Positions 9,419-20,116 of a DNA stretch of 64,000 nt are shown here, one piece after another. The notes below the pieces were generated by a model. That model worked only from the letters and a program-made list of their open reading frames with translations, was not told the DNA's origin and did not search any database. Source of the DNA: Pycnococcus provasolii (taxonomy: Eukaryota > Chlorophyta > Pseudoscourfieldiophyceae > Pseudoscourfieldiales > Pycnococcaceae); contig OW568862.1 in the NCBI GenBank assembly GCA_938743325.2, forward strand, positions 659,501 through 723,500, written 5' to 3'. Both the position numbers and the translations under genes were made by a program. Position 1 is the first letter of the stretch. Each line of letters starts with the position of its first letter.

Positions 9419-10456
9419 TCATTTCCCGCGAGATTGAGAGAGTAGCGTGTTATATCCCGGCACCGGCACAGTGTAGTCAGACAGCCACATCGTCGGTACT
9501 TTCACCATTAACGCAGGACAAGATTCTTGTAGCATGGCCGCAGCTGTCCAAGGGAACACGCAGGTAGGCAACGCACCGACCTGTGTAGTAGGCGGTGTTG
9601 GCGACGAACGACGAAACGTGAATTCCAAGTGTTCAACACGGTTCCAAAATGCGCGTAAGACATCATTGCGAAAGACAAAAACTTCTCCTCTTCTGCAATC
9701 GTCACGGGCGACTGGTCGCATTCGCGTGAAAAGGTCGATAGGAGGAAACAATAGCGCCGGGTGTATGCCACGTGAAGAGCACTTTGCAACGATATTGTCG
9801 TCACCATATAAGCGTGACAAGTCCTCGCTAAGTGAGCTAGGACGTTGTGTCGATGAACTTGGAGTATCGTCGTCTGTTCCGTTTTCGTCCTGACCATTTA
9901 GCACGCAGCCTTCGTCATAGAAGACCACAGGTGCGCGCGTTTTATCGGAAACTGCAACAAAGACTTTATACGTATCGCATTCGGATTCGCTGTCAGACTG
10001 TAAGGTGTGCGGATATCTCAGCGCACACCTCTTGTCGTTGTCGCTCGGTCCGCCTTTAAAGAAAAGGCCTTCGACACTCGGAGGAACAAGCTCCCGCGCA
10101 ATGGGACCCGGCTGAAGCGGCGCGCGTATGAGTCTCACCCCCTCTCGTGCAGTGTTTGCGATTCTCACAAATGTTTCAACGACTTCAGGATGTGCACTCA
10201 CATATTCTTCGACACTCCCTTGGCCACAGGTTGTAAGACCTTTCAAGACGTCAACTTCTTCGGCAGAAATGTCTACAAAGGAACGGTACACACCCGAGAC
10301 GTTAGACGCCTTTCGCTTCCGCGACCAAGCACCGCTGTTCGTATTACAAACGGCCACCTTTTCAGTAGTCAGCGTAACCACTAGGCCTTTCTCAACATCC
10401 ACGTGTGCACGTGACAGAGCACTTGACAAGCTTGCAAGTGTGTGTATACTGCCCAT
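9419..10456 (-). CDS. Hypothetical protein
   Basis: An open frame of 345 residues from the first ATG (10456). The frame continues upstream for about 52 codons without an ATG, so a 5' exon is possible. No domain is recognised. The middle is hydrophilic with an acidic/Ser-rich stretch (DENGTDDDTPSSS), and the C-terminal third (FVFRNDVLRAFWNRVEHLEF onward) looks folded. There is no signal peptide or membrane segment. The long uninterrupted frame on one strand supports a real gene. Confidence 0.5.
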   Translation of the reverse strand: MGSIHTLASLSSALSRAHVDVEKGLVVTLTTEKVAVCNTNSGAWSRKRKASNVSGVYRSFVDISAEEVDVLKGLTTCGQGSVEEYVSAHPEVVETFVRIANTAREGVRLIRAPLQPGPIARELVPPSVEGLFFKGGPSDNDKRCALRYPHTLQSDSESECDTYKVFVAVSDKTRAPVVFYDEGCVLNGQDENGTDDDTPSSSTQRPSSLSEDLSRLYGDDNIVAKCSSRGIHPALLFPPIDLFTRMRPVARDDCRRGEVFVFRNDVLRAFWNRVEHLEFTFRRSSPTPPTTQVGALPTCVFPWTAAAMLQESCPALMVKVPTMWLSDYTVPVPGYNTLLSQSRGK

Positions 10457-10630
10457 GTTAAGACGAAAACGCAAATGCGATGAAGCGCGAAACTCTGCTG
10501 GTGCTTGGTGCTGGTAAGTGAGCGACGAAGACGAGGCTGGCGTTGAGCTATCCCCGAAAACACACCCATGACAAACCCCCAAACTCGCGTCCTTCGCAAA
10601 ATCTGCGACCAAACTGACCCCATAACTAAA

Positions 10631-10664
10631 GTCTTTAATTATGCCCTAGGGCCTAATTAAAGAC
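10631..10664. repeat. 34-bp imperfect palindrome
   Basis: The stretch from gtctttaatta to ctaattaaagac is nearly self-complementary around the centre ccctaggg. The motif agggcctaattaaag recurs about 20 bases downstream (10681-10695). It lies in the promoter-side gap between the hypothetical gene (start 10456) and the sialyltransferase gene (start 10936). The rest of the gap shows C-rich and T-rich tracts and no gene. Confidence 0.7.
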
Positions 10665-10935
10665 GTTTTTCGCCTGAATCAGGGCCTAATTAAAGGTGGC
10701 CGGAAGGGGCTGACCTGCATCCGAGCTTGCATGGGTTGAAATGATGGAATGAAATATGTACTGTACCTTGAGCCGGCCGCGTCGTAGTTGGTAGTTCTTA
10801 CGGTACCGTATTCTCCCGTCGTATTTCCCCCCCCACACAGTCCTGTAGTCCTGCCACCCTACCCAGGCTGTTGGGCTGGGCTGGGCCGGGCTGTGTGTTT
10901 GATCCAACTTCTGTATCGTAGCTTTAGCTTTCGTG

Positions 10936-12879
10936 ATGGCGTCGTCGTCGTCAACAGGGTCGTCAACAGGGTCGTCGTCAACAGGAGGTTCGTCAACAGG
11001 TCCTGTGACTCGTGTCGTCTATTTGGTCGCTTTGATAGTCCTCGTCGTGCTCTTCGGACTGTGGAGAGAACACAAACACCTCAGCGAACCGTCACTGCAC
11101 ACGTTCGACCAACAACACCTTAGAGAAGCAGCGGCGGAAAACTATGACGTCTCGGACACGGCGGACGGAGGACTGGGGTCCGCAGCAGCGGCGTTCGAAG
11201 AAGAAGAGGCCACTGTGGAGTCAAGCAGTGCGGTTGTCTTGAGCAGTCAGGCATCCTCGTCGGCGTCGCAACTCCAACAGTCGCTCGGTAAACTCGACGC
11301 ACTATTAGACAAACACGATACCTTGTTGAGCGACGAAGTGATTAGGGCACGCTCGGACGCAGACAAGGTGGACGCGGAACTAGCTATGGCAGGTGAAGAA
11401 AGCGGAGAGTCAGCAGCAGGATCATCAGCAAGAACGGGGTATGGAAAGCCATCCGCGACGAGAGATGTGGACGGAGGTGGGGCCGACTTCGACCACGCTT
11501 CCGCAAACGACGCAGACGAACACGCACACAGAGCGCACGGGCAAGCGAGGCATGCTGCCACGACAACACACGTGCCCGCACATACGCGCCACGGGCCAAG
11601 GGGCGCCGGCGATCACCACATGAGAGTTACCAAGAAGCTAGCACAGTGCTACGGGTCGACGCGCGTGAAAAACGAAGAGGTGTTCGGAGAAGACGGCCCG
11701 AGGTCTGTGCAGCTTGACCGCTCGCGAACCGGCCGTCACAGGCCAAGCCTGCTGCCGCACGTGCACCAAATGCACGCGCTGATCGACTTTATGCCGACAT
11801 ATGTGAAGCACAGCGTGTTCGAAACGGTGGAGTCGGAGCACGCGGTGCCCGAGTCGCTCAAGCAGGAAGCATTCCTTGCTGGTGGCTTTCACACGATCAA
11901 CAAGCACGGCTTGCCCAAGCTGCCCGACCGACAAACGGTGTCTCAAATATTGCAGCGCCGACTAGGTATCAGTTTGGAGAATATAGCAAGGGTGCAGCAT
12001 CCGAACCGCGTTTCGTGTGCAATCGTGGGTGCCGCAGGTCATCTCGTGCACGGAAGCGAAACTGGCGCTGGCGGCGTGAAGTACGGCAAGCGCATCGACG
12101 CACACGACGTCGTGATTCGCTTCAATGCCGCGCCAACGCGTGGCTTCGAGGCATTCGTGGGGAAAAAGACGACGGTGCGCGTGGTGAGCTCAAAGTGGGC
12201 CGCAGAGTACGCGAAAGGTGACAGCTTCGCGCATGCGCGTATCACAAGCCTGCCAATTGAGCCGAATGTCACGTTTATGATTAGCCCAGGCATGAATGCG
12301 GCGACGTCTTCGCTCCCGATGAGCAAGCGCCTCGCTTACGAGAAACTGGTGGATGCTGCTAAGTCGGCTCGGCGCAACGACGTTGCAATTCTGAAATTCT
12401 CACGCCGAACGCACGACAGGGCAAGGCATCTCCTCAACGCGTACCGCGACTGCCTCCATTGGCAAGGCTTCTCATACGACGGTGGTGACACGCCAAGCCT
12501 CGGCCTGGTGTCAACTCTGGCATTCAAGGACATGTGCAAGACGGTGACGCTATTTGGATTCGGAAGTCCACCGAAGATGCGCGGTTCTTCGAGAATCCCA
12601 TATCAATACTACAGCAACCTTGCCATTGTGGAGTCGACGAAGACCGCCGATCAGTCAACCAGTCCGCACACGGAAATCTTACTGCTAAAGACGTTGAGCA
12701 TGGAGAGCTTTATCAACGTGTGCTCGTGGAGCGGCCGGTGCTTGATTGGGGAGACCGCGAAGGCATACTTCTTCGAGGCGCAGGACAATGCAGCCGCTGA
12801 ACGCGAAGACAAAGGCGGTTTCGGTGACCCCAAACGGTCGGCGCTGTCAAATATTGGAATCTACAGTAGCTGGTTGTAA
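10936..12879 (+). CDS. GT29 sialyltransferase-like type II membrane protein
   Basis: A 647-residue protein with a single membrane span just after the N-terminus (VVYLVALIVLVVLFGLW, about residues 30-46), as expected for a Golgi glycosyltransferase. A long low-complexity stem follows to about residue 230. The catalytic region carries the family's large motif (CAIVGAAGHLVHG ... HDVVIRFNAAP, about 361-400), the small motif (PSLGLVSTLAFKDMC, about 519) and the very small motif with its His and Glu (SPHTEI, about 575). The family transfers sialic acid, or a related sugar such as KDO in plants and algae, to glycans, and which donor is used cannot be read from sequence. The ATG at 10936 follows an in-frame GTG. 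The gene converges with the JMJD6-like gene, leaving 57 bases between stops. Confidence 0.85.
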   Translation: MASSSSTGSSTGSSSTGGSSTGPVTRVVYLVALIVLVVLFGLWREHKHLSEPSLHTFDQQHLREAAAENYDVSDTADGGLGSAAAAFEEEEATVESSSAVVLSSQASSSASQLQQSLGKLDALLDKHDTLLSDEVIRARSDADKVDAELAMAGEESGESAAGSSARTGYGKPSATRDVDGGGADFDHASANDADEHAHRAHGQARHAATTTHVPAHTRHGPRGAGDHHMRVTKKLAQCYGSTRVKNEEVFGEDGPRSVQLDRSRTGRHRPSLLPHVHQMHALIDFMPTYVKHSVFETVESEHAVPESLKQEAFLAGGFHTINKHGLPKLPDRQTVSQILQRRLGISLENIARVQHPNRVSCAIVGAAGHLVHGSETGAGGVKYGKRIDAHDVVIRFNAAPTRGFEAFVGKKTTVRVVSSKWAAEYAKGDSFAHARITSLPIEPNVTFMISPGMNAATSSLPMSKRLAYEKLVDAAKSARRNDVAILKFSRRTHDRARHLLNAYRDCLHWQGFSYDGGDTPSLGLVSTLAFKDMCKTVTLFGFGSPPKMRGSSRIPYQYYSNLAIVESTKTADQSTSPHTEILLLKTLSMESFINVCSWSGRCLIGETAKAYFFEAQDNAAAEREDKGGFGDPKRSALSNIGIYSSWL

Positions 12880-12936
12880 TACAACAAATAATTACATCAA
12901 AAAGGCGTGCAAAAAATAATGCTTTGCCATTCCCGC

Positions 12937-13978
12937 TCAATTGAAATCGCTATATTCGTCTTCACTGCCTTCAGTGTCCTCGGAGTCACTACTACTGCTG
13001 CTGCTGCTGCTACTCGTCGAGTACGTGCCATCGTCCTCAACGCCTCGAGCAGCCACCGCCAAGTCTGGGCGTGCCGTCTCCAAGCCTGTTAGCCAGCGTT
13101 TTGTCATCTTCGGGCGCTTCTTCATGCAGATGGCATAAGCATCGGTGAAATTCGCGGTGCTGACGTAGTTTTGCGTCACGGCGACGGAAAAGTCGTCTGG
13201 CCCGTTTAGCACGGCGTGGTGCCAACCATGTGGTACGTACAGCACATCGCCTGGATGTTGGATGCACTCGTGAAGTTCCGTGAAGCTGGCGACATCTTCC
13301 TCTGTGAGCGGAGGCAAAGACGACGCGACGTCGTCAGAATCGGCGTCGGGCACATCCAAGGTTTTGTTGGCTCCATGTTTGCGCAGGTGCAGGACACGAA
13401 GGCGAGGGAGCACGGCGCGAAACCACGTCGCAGCCTCTCGCTCTACCCCTGGCGGCTTGACGAGCCTCGTTGGCGTTTCTGGAGGCAAAAGTGCCCAGCG
13501 CTTGTGCCCAAGAATCAGCGCATTCCAAGCAGACGTCGCGAGCGGGTCCACGTGGCAACCGCTCCCTGATCGCGGTGGTCCGAGAACGAACCAGCGGTAC
13601 GGCGGCCTTGCGCGCCCGGCGTGCTTGAGGAGGTCTTCCTGGAAGTAGCTAGGCACCTTGTAGTCGCCTCTCAGTCCGTTGCCACCCTCGGCGTCCGGTG
13701 CCACGGCACCACGTCCGCGGTTGGCGAACGTTCCGTCGAAGACGTACAGAGGGCTATCGTCCGCGCTTGCACACTCCGCATCGCCAAGCTCGCCGCGGCA
13801 GTAGGTGTAGAAGTGCTTGAATTTGACGCGAACAGGATAGCCGTCGTCGTCATTGCCCACCTTAAATTTGTGGTTGGCAAATCGACGAAGCAGGCGTTCG
13901 GGTTGCCAGTCCTTCGAACACAATGCGAATGGCCGCCGGCGCGTTGGCTTGGCACCGCCAGACTGCTGTTGCCGCCCC

Positions 13979-14009
<31 letters not shown>

Positions 14010-14667
14010 CGTCGTCGTCGTCCATCAGACCTGCGATGAGCACGGGCACGCGTGGCGTCTCATACCTGCTGATGAACTCCTGCACGCTTAGGTGGTCGGC
14101 GTGCCTTCTCTCGACTTGCCTTCCCACAAGCGGCGAATCGTACACGCACTTGTGAAAAGATGAATCTTCCTGGCCAAACCCACGCGAACGCCACGACCTC
14201 TTCGTAGGAAATGACTTGGCAGTAGGGCCACCAACACCTTTGTCGTGTTCCCCTATAGGTAGCTGCTCATCGTTTTCAGTAGAAGCGTCCATAGAATCTT
14301 CCCGTTTTTTGGACCCTTCTTTCTTTCCTCGTTTCCCATTGGACCCTTCTACACGTAGTCCTGGCTTGGATGCGAGTTCGGATCGTACCGCTCGTTTCGC
14401 CTTGCGTAATTTGCGCACCCACCGACGCTGGAGTAGTGCGGTCACGTCAAGCGACCCCAAAGAGAAAGAGGAGGACCCTGAAGATGCTCCTGAGAAGAGA
14501 GAAGTCTTGGGAAAGCCATTTTCAAAAGTAAGAGAGGGCGCGGGCGGTAAAGAAAAGGCCTGTGGGTATGCACCACCATTCTCACAAGGAGACGCAACAC
14601 AAGGAGACGCAGGCGCAGACGCAGACGCAGCGCCGCCGCCGCCGCCGCCGACGCCGCCGACGGGCAT
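12937..14667 (-). CDS. JmjC-domain hydroxylase, JMJD6-like
   Basis: A 576-residue protein from the ATG at 14667. The JmjC core begins with SVQEFISRYETPRVPVLIAG (about 155-175) and contains GCHVDPLATSAWNALILGHK (iron ligands His and Asp at about residue 371) and HPGDVLYVPHGWHHAVLN (second His at about 480). This layout matches JMJD6, an iron/2-oxoglutarate lysyl hydroxylase and proposed arginine demethylase acting in the nucleus. An insertion of Asp, Gln and Gly runs interrupts the domain near residue 190-215. The N-terminal 100 residues are Ala/Gly/Ser-rich and then basic. The frame runs on upstream, but through telomere-like repeats that would encode alternating Arg-Val, and only from a GTG, so that extension is unlikely to be translated. 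Confidence 0.85.
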
Positions 14668-14746
14668 CGCCACCAGTTTTCCCAAATAGTTTTTTTCCGG
14701 GGTTCGGCTGGGAAAAAAAGCAGGGGGGGAAGAAGAAGGAAAAAAA

Positions 14747-14787
14747 ACCCTAACCCTAACCCTAACCCTAACCCTAACCCTAACCCG
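14747..14787. repeat. Telomere-like ccctaa array
   Basis: Six to seven uninterrupted ccctaa units lie about 80 bases upstream of the likely start of the JMJD6-like gene. The unit is the 6-base TTAGGG type, not the 7-base TTTAGGG usual in land plants. Confidence 0.95.
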
Positions 14788-14982
14788 GGGGATGAAAACA
14801 GAAAACCTGAAAAACTCAAAAACACCAAAGCATGCAAAGCACCGGTTAACCACCCTCCCCTAACATAACATGTGGGAACTATGAAATGTGGGAACTATAA
14901 TCTTGTTACTGTACTGTACTGTACAACTTGTTTTGTTTTGTTTGTCTTATTTAACATTAACTTGTTCATCTGACCTTCTATC

Positions 14983-16326
14983 TTAGTGCTTCTTTTCTGA
15001 AGGCACGACGCGAATCGGACGGCCGCCTTTAGATAGCGCAGTCACGTGCGCCGCGCCTGACACGAACGCCGCAATGCCAAGGCTTGCCTGAATCAACTTC
15101 ATGTCGCGAGCACGCACAGCGTGGAAACATACGCTGCCGGGAGGCGACTCGCGGAACGGCGAACACTGCGGGTGGCACGCGAAGGCGGGCGCAGCCACGT
15201 ACAAAGCCACCCGGCCTGGCAACAAGCGGTCGTTGCACACATCGCACGTCTGCGAGCCCATGCTCATCGTTGCGGGACGAGCGTCGACGTGACGCGATCG
15301 ATTGCGCAGGCTGAGCGCAAGCAGCGACTCGCCGCCAGCTCTTCCAGCGCGCACGGCGTCGACGAGCGCCTCATCCTGCTGGTCATTGCGAGAGAGACGC
15401 GTGGAGGAGAGACGTCTTAGCGCCTCAGACCGTCTGGCGTTAATGTGCCTCACCTTTCCCCTCTTCGCCTCCGAACGCCAGGCGACGAACGGGCGGTAGA
15501 GGCGGTGCAGCGCCTTGCGCCAGATGACGGATGCCTTGCGGAACTTCTGGTTGTACGAGAGCTCCACGTAGAGCGTCCACCTCGCCCATCTGAACTTAAG
15601 CACGGCGCGTGCCTCGCGAGCAGCCTCGTACACTGCGTGCCACTTCGACCACGCCTTTGACACGCCGCGCATGACGATTCGCCGCAGTAGGCCCTTAGCA
15701 CGAGCCGCCTCTCTGGCCTTAAAACGCCACGAATTGAAGGCGCGCGCCATGGCAAGCTTGGCCATTCTTGTAATGGCACTTCGCTTCTTATTGTCGCGGC
15801 GCTCTTTCTCTCTTCGTACGCGTACGTGCCAGCTCCTCAGAGCGATTCGCACGCGATTTTCGATGAGTCTGTCTTGCATGCGCAGCACAGCCTCTCTCTG
15901 CGTCTGCTCGTGTCTCATTTTCGTCGGCTCTCCTCCCGTTCGACGCCACGCCCTCGCAAACGAGCTTTTCGCCTTCCTCGTGTTGAGCGCATCGTCAGGT
16001 ACTGCTCCTCGCTGCCCCCCGACCTTGATGATGTCGCGTACCCACACGCGGTCGACGAAGTGTGCGGTGACGACGACATCGTTCGCCGTAGGTACGGGTA
16101 GACTTCTCTTGTTTGCTTCTTCAGCAACCACGAGAGCCGTTGAGAAGCTTGCGTGCTTGTTCGGTACCGGTACGTCAGGCAGGTCAGGCAAGGCAGTCGC
16201 ACTTGCACTTGCAGTCGCACTCGCACTCGTCTTCGTAGATAGCAGGTGAAGACCTGGTGGTTCGGCCAACAAGAATGCAGATGAAGTTTTTAATTCATGG
16301 TGGCGCTGAAGACGCGCGAGCGCCAT
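14983..16326 (-). CDS. SFI1-like repeat protein with C-terminal Cys/His motif
   Basis: A 447-residue basic protein. Residues about 145-310 hold short helical repeats with the spacing of SFI1/centrin-binding repeats, seen as AFNSWRFKA, AWSKWHAVYEAA, RWTLYVE, IWRKALHR and FVAWRSEA. Such repeats bind centrin along basal-body or centrosome fibres. Near the C-terminus is a small possible zinc site (CDVCNDRLLPG ... CHPQC, about 360-385), followed by a hydrophobic segment (LGIAAFVSGAAHVTAL) that may be membrane-associated. The repeat count is low for SFI1 itself, so this may be another repeat protein of cilia or the cytoskeleton. The start at 16326 is the first ATG. Confidence 0.5.
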   Translation of the reverse strand: MALARLQRHHELKTSSAFLLAEPPGLHLLSTKTSASATASASATALPDLPDVPVPNKHASFSTALVVAEEANKRSLPVPTANDVVVTAHFVDRVWVRDIIKVGGQRGAVPDDALNTRKAKSSFARAWRRTGGEPTKMRHEQTQREAVLRMQDRLIENRVRIALRSWHVRVRREKERRDNKKRSAITRMAKLAMARAFNSWRFKAREAARAKGLLRRIVMRGVSKAWSKWHAVYEAAREARAVLKFRWARWTLYVELSYNQKFRKASVIWRKALHRLYRPFVAWRSEAKRGKVRHINARRSEALRRLSSTRLSRNDQQDEALVDAVRAGRAGGESLLALSLRNRSRHVDARPATMSMGSQTCDVCNDRLLPGRVALYVAAPAFACHPQCSPFRESPPGSVCFHAVRARDMKLIQASLGIAAFVSGAAHVTALSKGGRPIRVVPSEKKH

Positions 16327-17211
16327 GATTCAAGCTGTATGAAGCTCCTTGGGACGGAGAAAGAGTGAATGAAGCCTCAAGCCGGTCAAACACGTTCCAG
16401 AGCAGGAGGTGGTTCCAGTTGAAAGGTGAAAGGTGAAAGGGGTGGCCGGTGGGGAAAAACCCGAACCCGATGGGTAAAAGGATCCGCGTCCGAATGGCTT
16501 TTCAACCTCCGAATATTCGGCCAACCTTCACCAGGCCGCCAGGGGGGGAAGTGGTTCAAGACACCTGTTCAAGACACATGTTCAAGACTCTTGTGAAGAG
16601 TCCGGGCGGGCAGCCCCCGGGCTGCCGGGGGCGGGGGAGAGCCCTACTGTACAAGGCCAGGCAGGCCAGTTGAGAACTGAGAAGCAGGTAGGTGGGAGGA
16701 GATGGTGGGAGGAGCATACCACTAAGAACTAGACTAGACTATGATAGTGGTAGGTGCCGATGGCCGACGAGGTCCCGGCCGGTACATAAACTTTTACAGT
16801 AAAAGTTTTTAAAGTTTTCCCACTTGCCAGTGCGTTGCCACCACCTGGTTGCCAGTTGCCACCACACTGGTCCCAGCCCAACGCCCCAACTTGCTTGAGC
16901 TCAAATACTTCTAAACCTTTACATACAAAGCTGGTAGGACCCGGTAGTACTACCCGTACATAAACCTTTAGTGGGAACCCATAGTTAGACTAGGGAACCA
17001 ACCGGCCGGGTTTCCGGGTGTTTTCCTTTTCCCATCACTCGCTTCATCACACCTCTTCATCACTCGCCTCATCACTCGCCTTCCACGGCTGTTTCTTAAG
17101 ACGACGGCTGTTTCTTAAGACGACGGCTGTTTCTTAAGAGGTCGTTCTCGTTACGATAGGACAACCTCGTTGGTGTGAATTGGTGTGATTTGGTGTGGTG
17201 GAAGAACCATA
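16327..17211. other. Intergenic region between divergent genes
   Basis: No credible gene. It contains short direct repeats: ttcaagacac three times near 16555-16585, acggctgtttcttaagac three times at about 17084-17140, and tggtgtga three times just before the downstream start. Two gtacataaac-type motifs occur at about 16783 and 16959. It probably holds the promoters of both flanking genes. Confidence 0.5.
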
Positions 17212-20035
17212 ATGGGATGCGGCGTGTCCTCCTCGAAGGCATCATCAGCATCGGTTGCGTCAGGTGGTTCATCAGCATCAGCAGCCTCTGCGCTCCCAAA
17301 CGCCTCCTCGGCGTCTGGTCCAGACAGCACGGCGCTCGTCGTCGCGAATAATCAAGCGATAGATATTGAGACGCACGCGGCGGCGGCACCCGCGGCAGAA
17401 ACGGCGTCGAGCGGCTTCTCCAGCGCGGCGGAGCATAAGCTACGCCAGCTCTTCAAGGAGCTCGACACAAGTGGAACGGGGGAGGTTTCGAGGAGAGTGC
17501 TCGTACTCGCCCTGAGGCGAAATGCACAGTGGGCAGAACTGCTCGGTGTGCCACAGCGAATACTGCAAGAAGGGCCCACGCGCGCGGCTTTCGAGGCGGC
17601 GTTCCACGAAATTGACGACGACGGGAGCGGCACTCTCAGTATCGACGAAGTCTTAAGACACCTCGGACCGGCGGCGGAGGCGGCGGCAAGAGCGGCGACG
17701 GGGGAGGAGCCAACAGCGACTGAAATACCGCTTGCTATCGAGGCACCACCCGCCGTGGAAGCGGAAGCAAGCTCTGAAGCTGTGCTCGCGCTACCAGAAC
17801 CACAGCAGGAGGCGGAGGAGAAGGAGAAGGAGAAAAAGGCGAAGCTTGGCGAGCTAAGTTGGCACCGCCACGAGCCGACGTCACCCAATCCGCGTTCCTT
17901 TGATGAGATTCTCAATGACGCACCTCGATTCACGGAAGCGGAGGTGAGAGCATCACAGCAAAGTGGCATGGATGACGATCATGCCGACGAGGACGCCGAG
18001 GTGGCAGCGGTGACTAGCTACGTGGCTGCTGAGGAACAAAGGCAGCTGATTGCCATCACAAGCAACCATACCCCGATGCGGTCACCTCGCAGTCGCGCGG
18101 TGACGTTAGGTGCCAAACCGAAAGCTTATGACAATGCCACAGATGAGGCGGGCGCAATTGCGAAGCTCAGAATGGCACCCCCCGAGGAGGCATACCTGCG
18201 CGTCGAGGAGCGCATTTCGCGCCAGTCGGCTGACAAGGCGGCTTCGATGCTTGCGCGCACGCCGACGCCGACGCCCGTGCATGCGCTCGTTACGGAGGAA
18301 GAGGCTCGCGTGGAGGCGCACTACGAATTGATGCTCGAGACCAAAGGCCCGCTAGCACCGGATACGCTCGCTGCGTCACTGGACGTGATCTACGTGCTCA
18401 CACACACAAGGCGCGAGGCTTTTGAAGAGGACCAGAGCAATGTCGACACAGAACAGCCGTCTCCGCTGCTCGAAAGGGCTGAGCGCATTGCGCAACGCAG
18501 TCTTGAGTCGCACAAGGAGGTGTTTGGCAATGGCAGCGTGCAGGTGGCTAAAGTGCGCGCTTTGTTCAGCACTTTGCTGCTCGCAAAGGGCTCAGTGCAG
18601 GACGCAGAGGAGCAGGCGCGCCTCGCCTTCCTCGTTCGGCTAGAGCTACTTGGCGCCAATCACGGCCAGACACTTGCGAGCATGAGTGCGCTAGGTGTGA
18701 TTCTTCGCAGCTTTTCTGTGGGCCAGCCATTGCGCTACGAGTCACTCGGGCTGCTGCAGGGTGCCTACGAAGGTCGTTCGTATCTCTACGGCAAGGATGG
18801 TCGAGAAACGCTCGAAAGCCTGTTTGAGTACTGCGTCTGCCTGACAGACGAGGACATTTTCGTGAATGTCATCGGGAGCACTCTATCACGCGACGTGCTG
18901 CATCTGCCTCCCCCGCTCGTGGATGCGGACGAAGCGGTGCTGGAGGATGCAATAGACAAATTGCAAGCAATGAGCACCGCCGCTGAGGCGACGTCGTCGG
19001 CGATGGAGGAGCTCGCGGATGTGGTGGACCCCAACATTCTCAGCCCGCGCTCCAAGGTGCGATGGAACGTCCTGCGAGAGCTTGGGATCTCACCTCAGGA
19101 ATATTTCCCCGACCCATCGGCAAGCTATATTGCCACGTACGAGAGCGCGTGCGTGGCTGCACTGAACGGTTTTCGCAAGGTGCTTGAAGTTCGCCGACAC
19201 ACGATTGGGAGCATGCACCCGGACACCATCGATGCGGTGGCCATGGTTGGCATATCGTATGCCGGGGCTGGCCTAGGTGGTTTGCAGGAGGCGATGCTTG
19301 CAAAGTCACTGCCGTATCTCTACGAGGCTCATTCTTCGTTTGCCAAGCTTTTTGGAAAGGGTGGCGTCAAGACACTGAAAGTGGAGCGTTCGCTCGCCGA
19401 CGTGCTCCTTGCGAGCGATCGACCAGCGGATGCTTCGAAACTGTACGCCCACCTTCTATCTGAGGCAAGGCGAGGCGTGGCCCTCACGACAGATTCCAAT
19501 GTGGTTGATCTGGAGCGAAGATATGCGGAGGCACTCGCCGACAGCGGGCACGGCAAGGAAGCAAGTCGCATTCTCATGGACCAGAGCTCACGCCTACGTG
19601 CCTCGGCAGGCTTTGCGAGCGAAGCGTACGCCGAATCGTGTGTCGCGTGGGCACACAGTCTTGTGATGACTCGCGATATCGTTGGTGCGGCACGTGCATT
19701 CCGCGTCGGGGCGACGGCGTATGCCGCCTGCCTAGGCTCGGAGCACCCTGAGACGATCGATGCGAAGATGAGAGCTGCAAACTGCGAGGCAATGCTGTAA
19801 GTTGGACCTCAGTGCAAGTCATGGCGTGCACCCTGCAACGACCACTAACAATCGAACAATCGAACACACACACGCACATTTTGAAAAAAACAATTTCAGG
19901 TACGCAACGCGCAGCGCAGGCGACGGTGCATACGATGTTCCCAAGCCGACTGACGACGTGGATGTGATTCTGCCTACACCTCGGGATAATGTCGTGGAGG
20001 AGGAGGACTCTACCGCGTTGGCCTTGGTTCAGTAA
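17212..20035 (+). CDS. EF-hand/TPR-like protein with predicted N-myristoylation
   Basis: The coding sequence joins 17212-19796 and 19900-20035, giving 906 residues. The ATG at 17212 opens MGCGVSSSKAS, a strong N-myristoylation and palmitoylation signal, so the protein should sit on a membrane face. Two EF-hand loops follow (DTSGTGEVSRRV at about 95 and DDDGSGTLSIDE at about 139), which should bind calcium. After a charged linker, residues about 350-860 are helical repeats of the kinesin-light-chain TPR kind (ARLAFLVRLELLGANHGQTL, GSMHPDTIDAVAMVGISYAG, GSEHPETIDAKM). It may be a calcium-responsive scaffold. The 103-base intron has a GTAAGT donor overlapping an apparent TAA stop and a TTTCAG acceptor. 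Splicing adds about 45 acidic residues ending ALALVQ. Confidence 0.8.
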
Positions 20036-20116
20036 TATTTTTTGATAAATATGTTAAACCAGCGACGGCCGTGACACGCGTTGCGCGGCGCTGATCGGCC
20101 CTCTATTCATACACAA

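Noticed and set aside
14668-14853. N-terminal extension of the JMJD6-like protein with Arg-Val repeats
   Set aside because: It would start at GTG and run through ccctaa telomere-like repeats. The ATG at 14667 is more likely.
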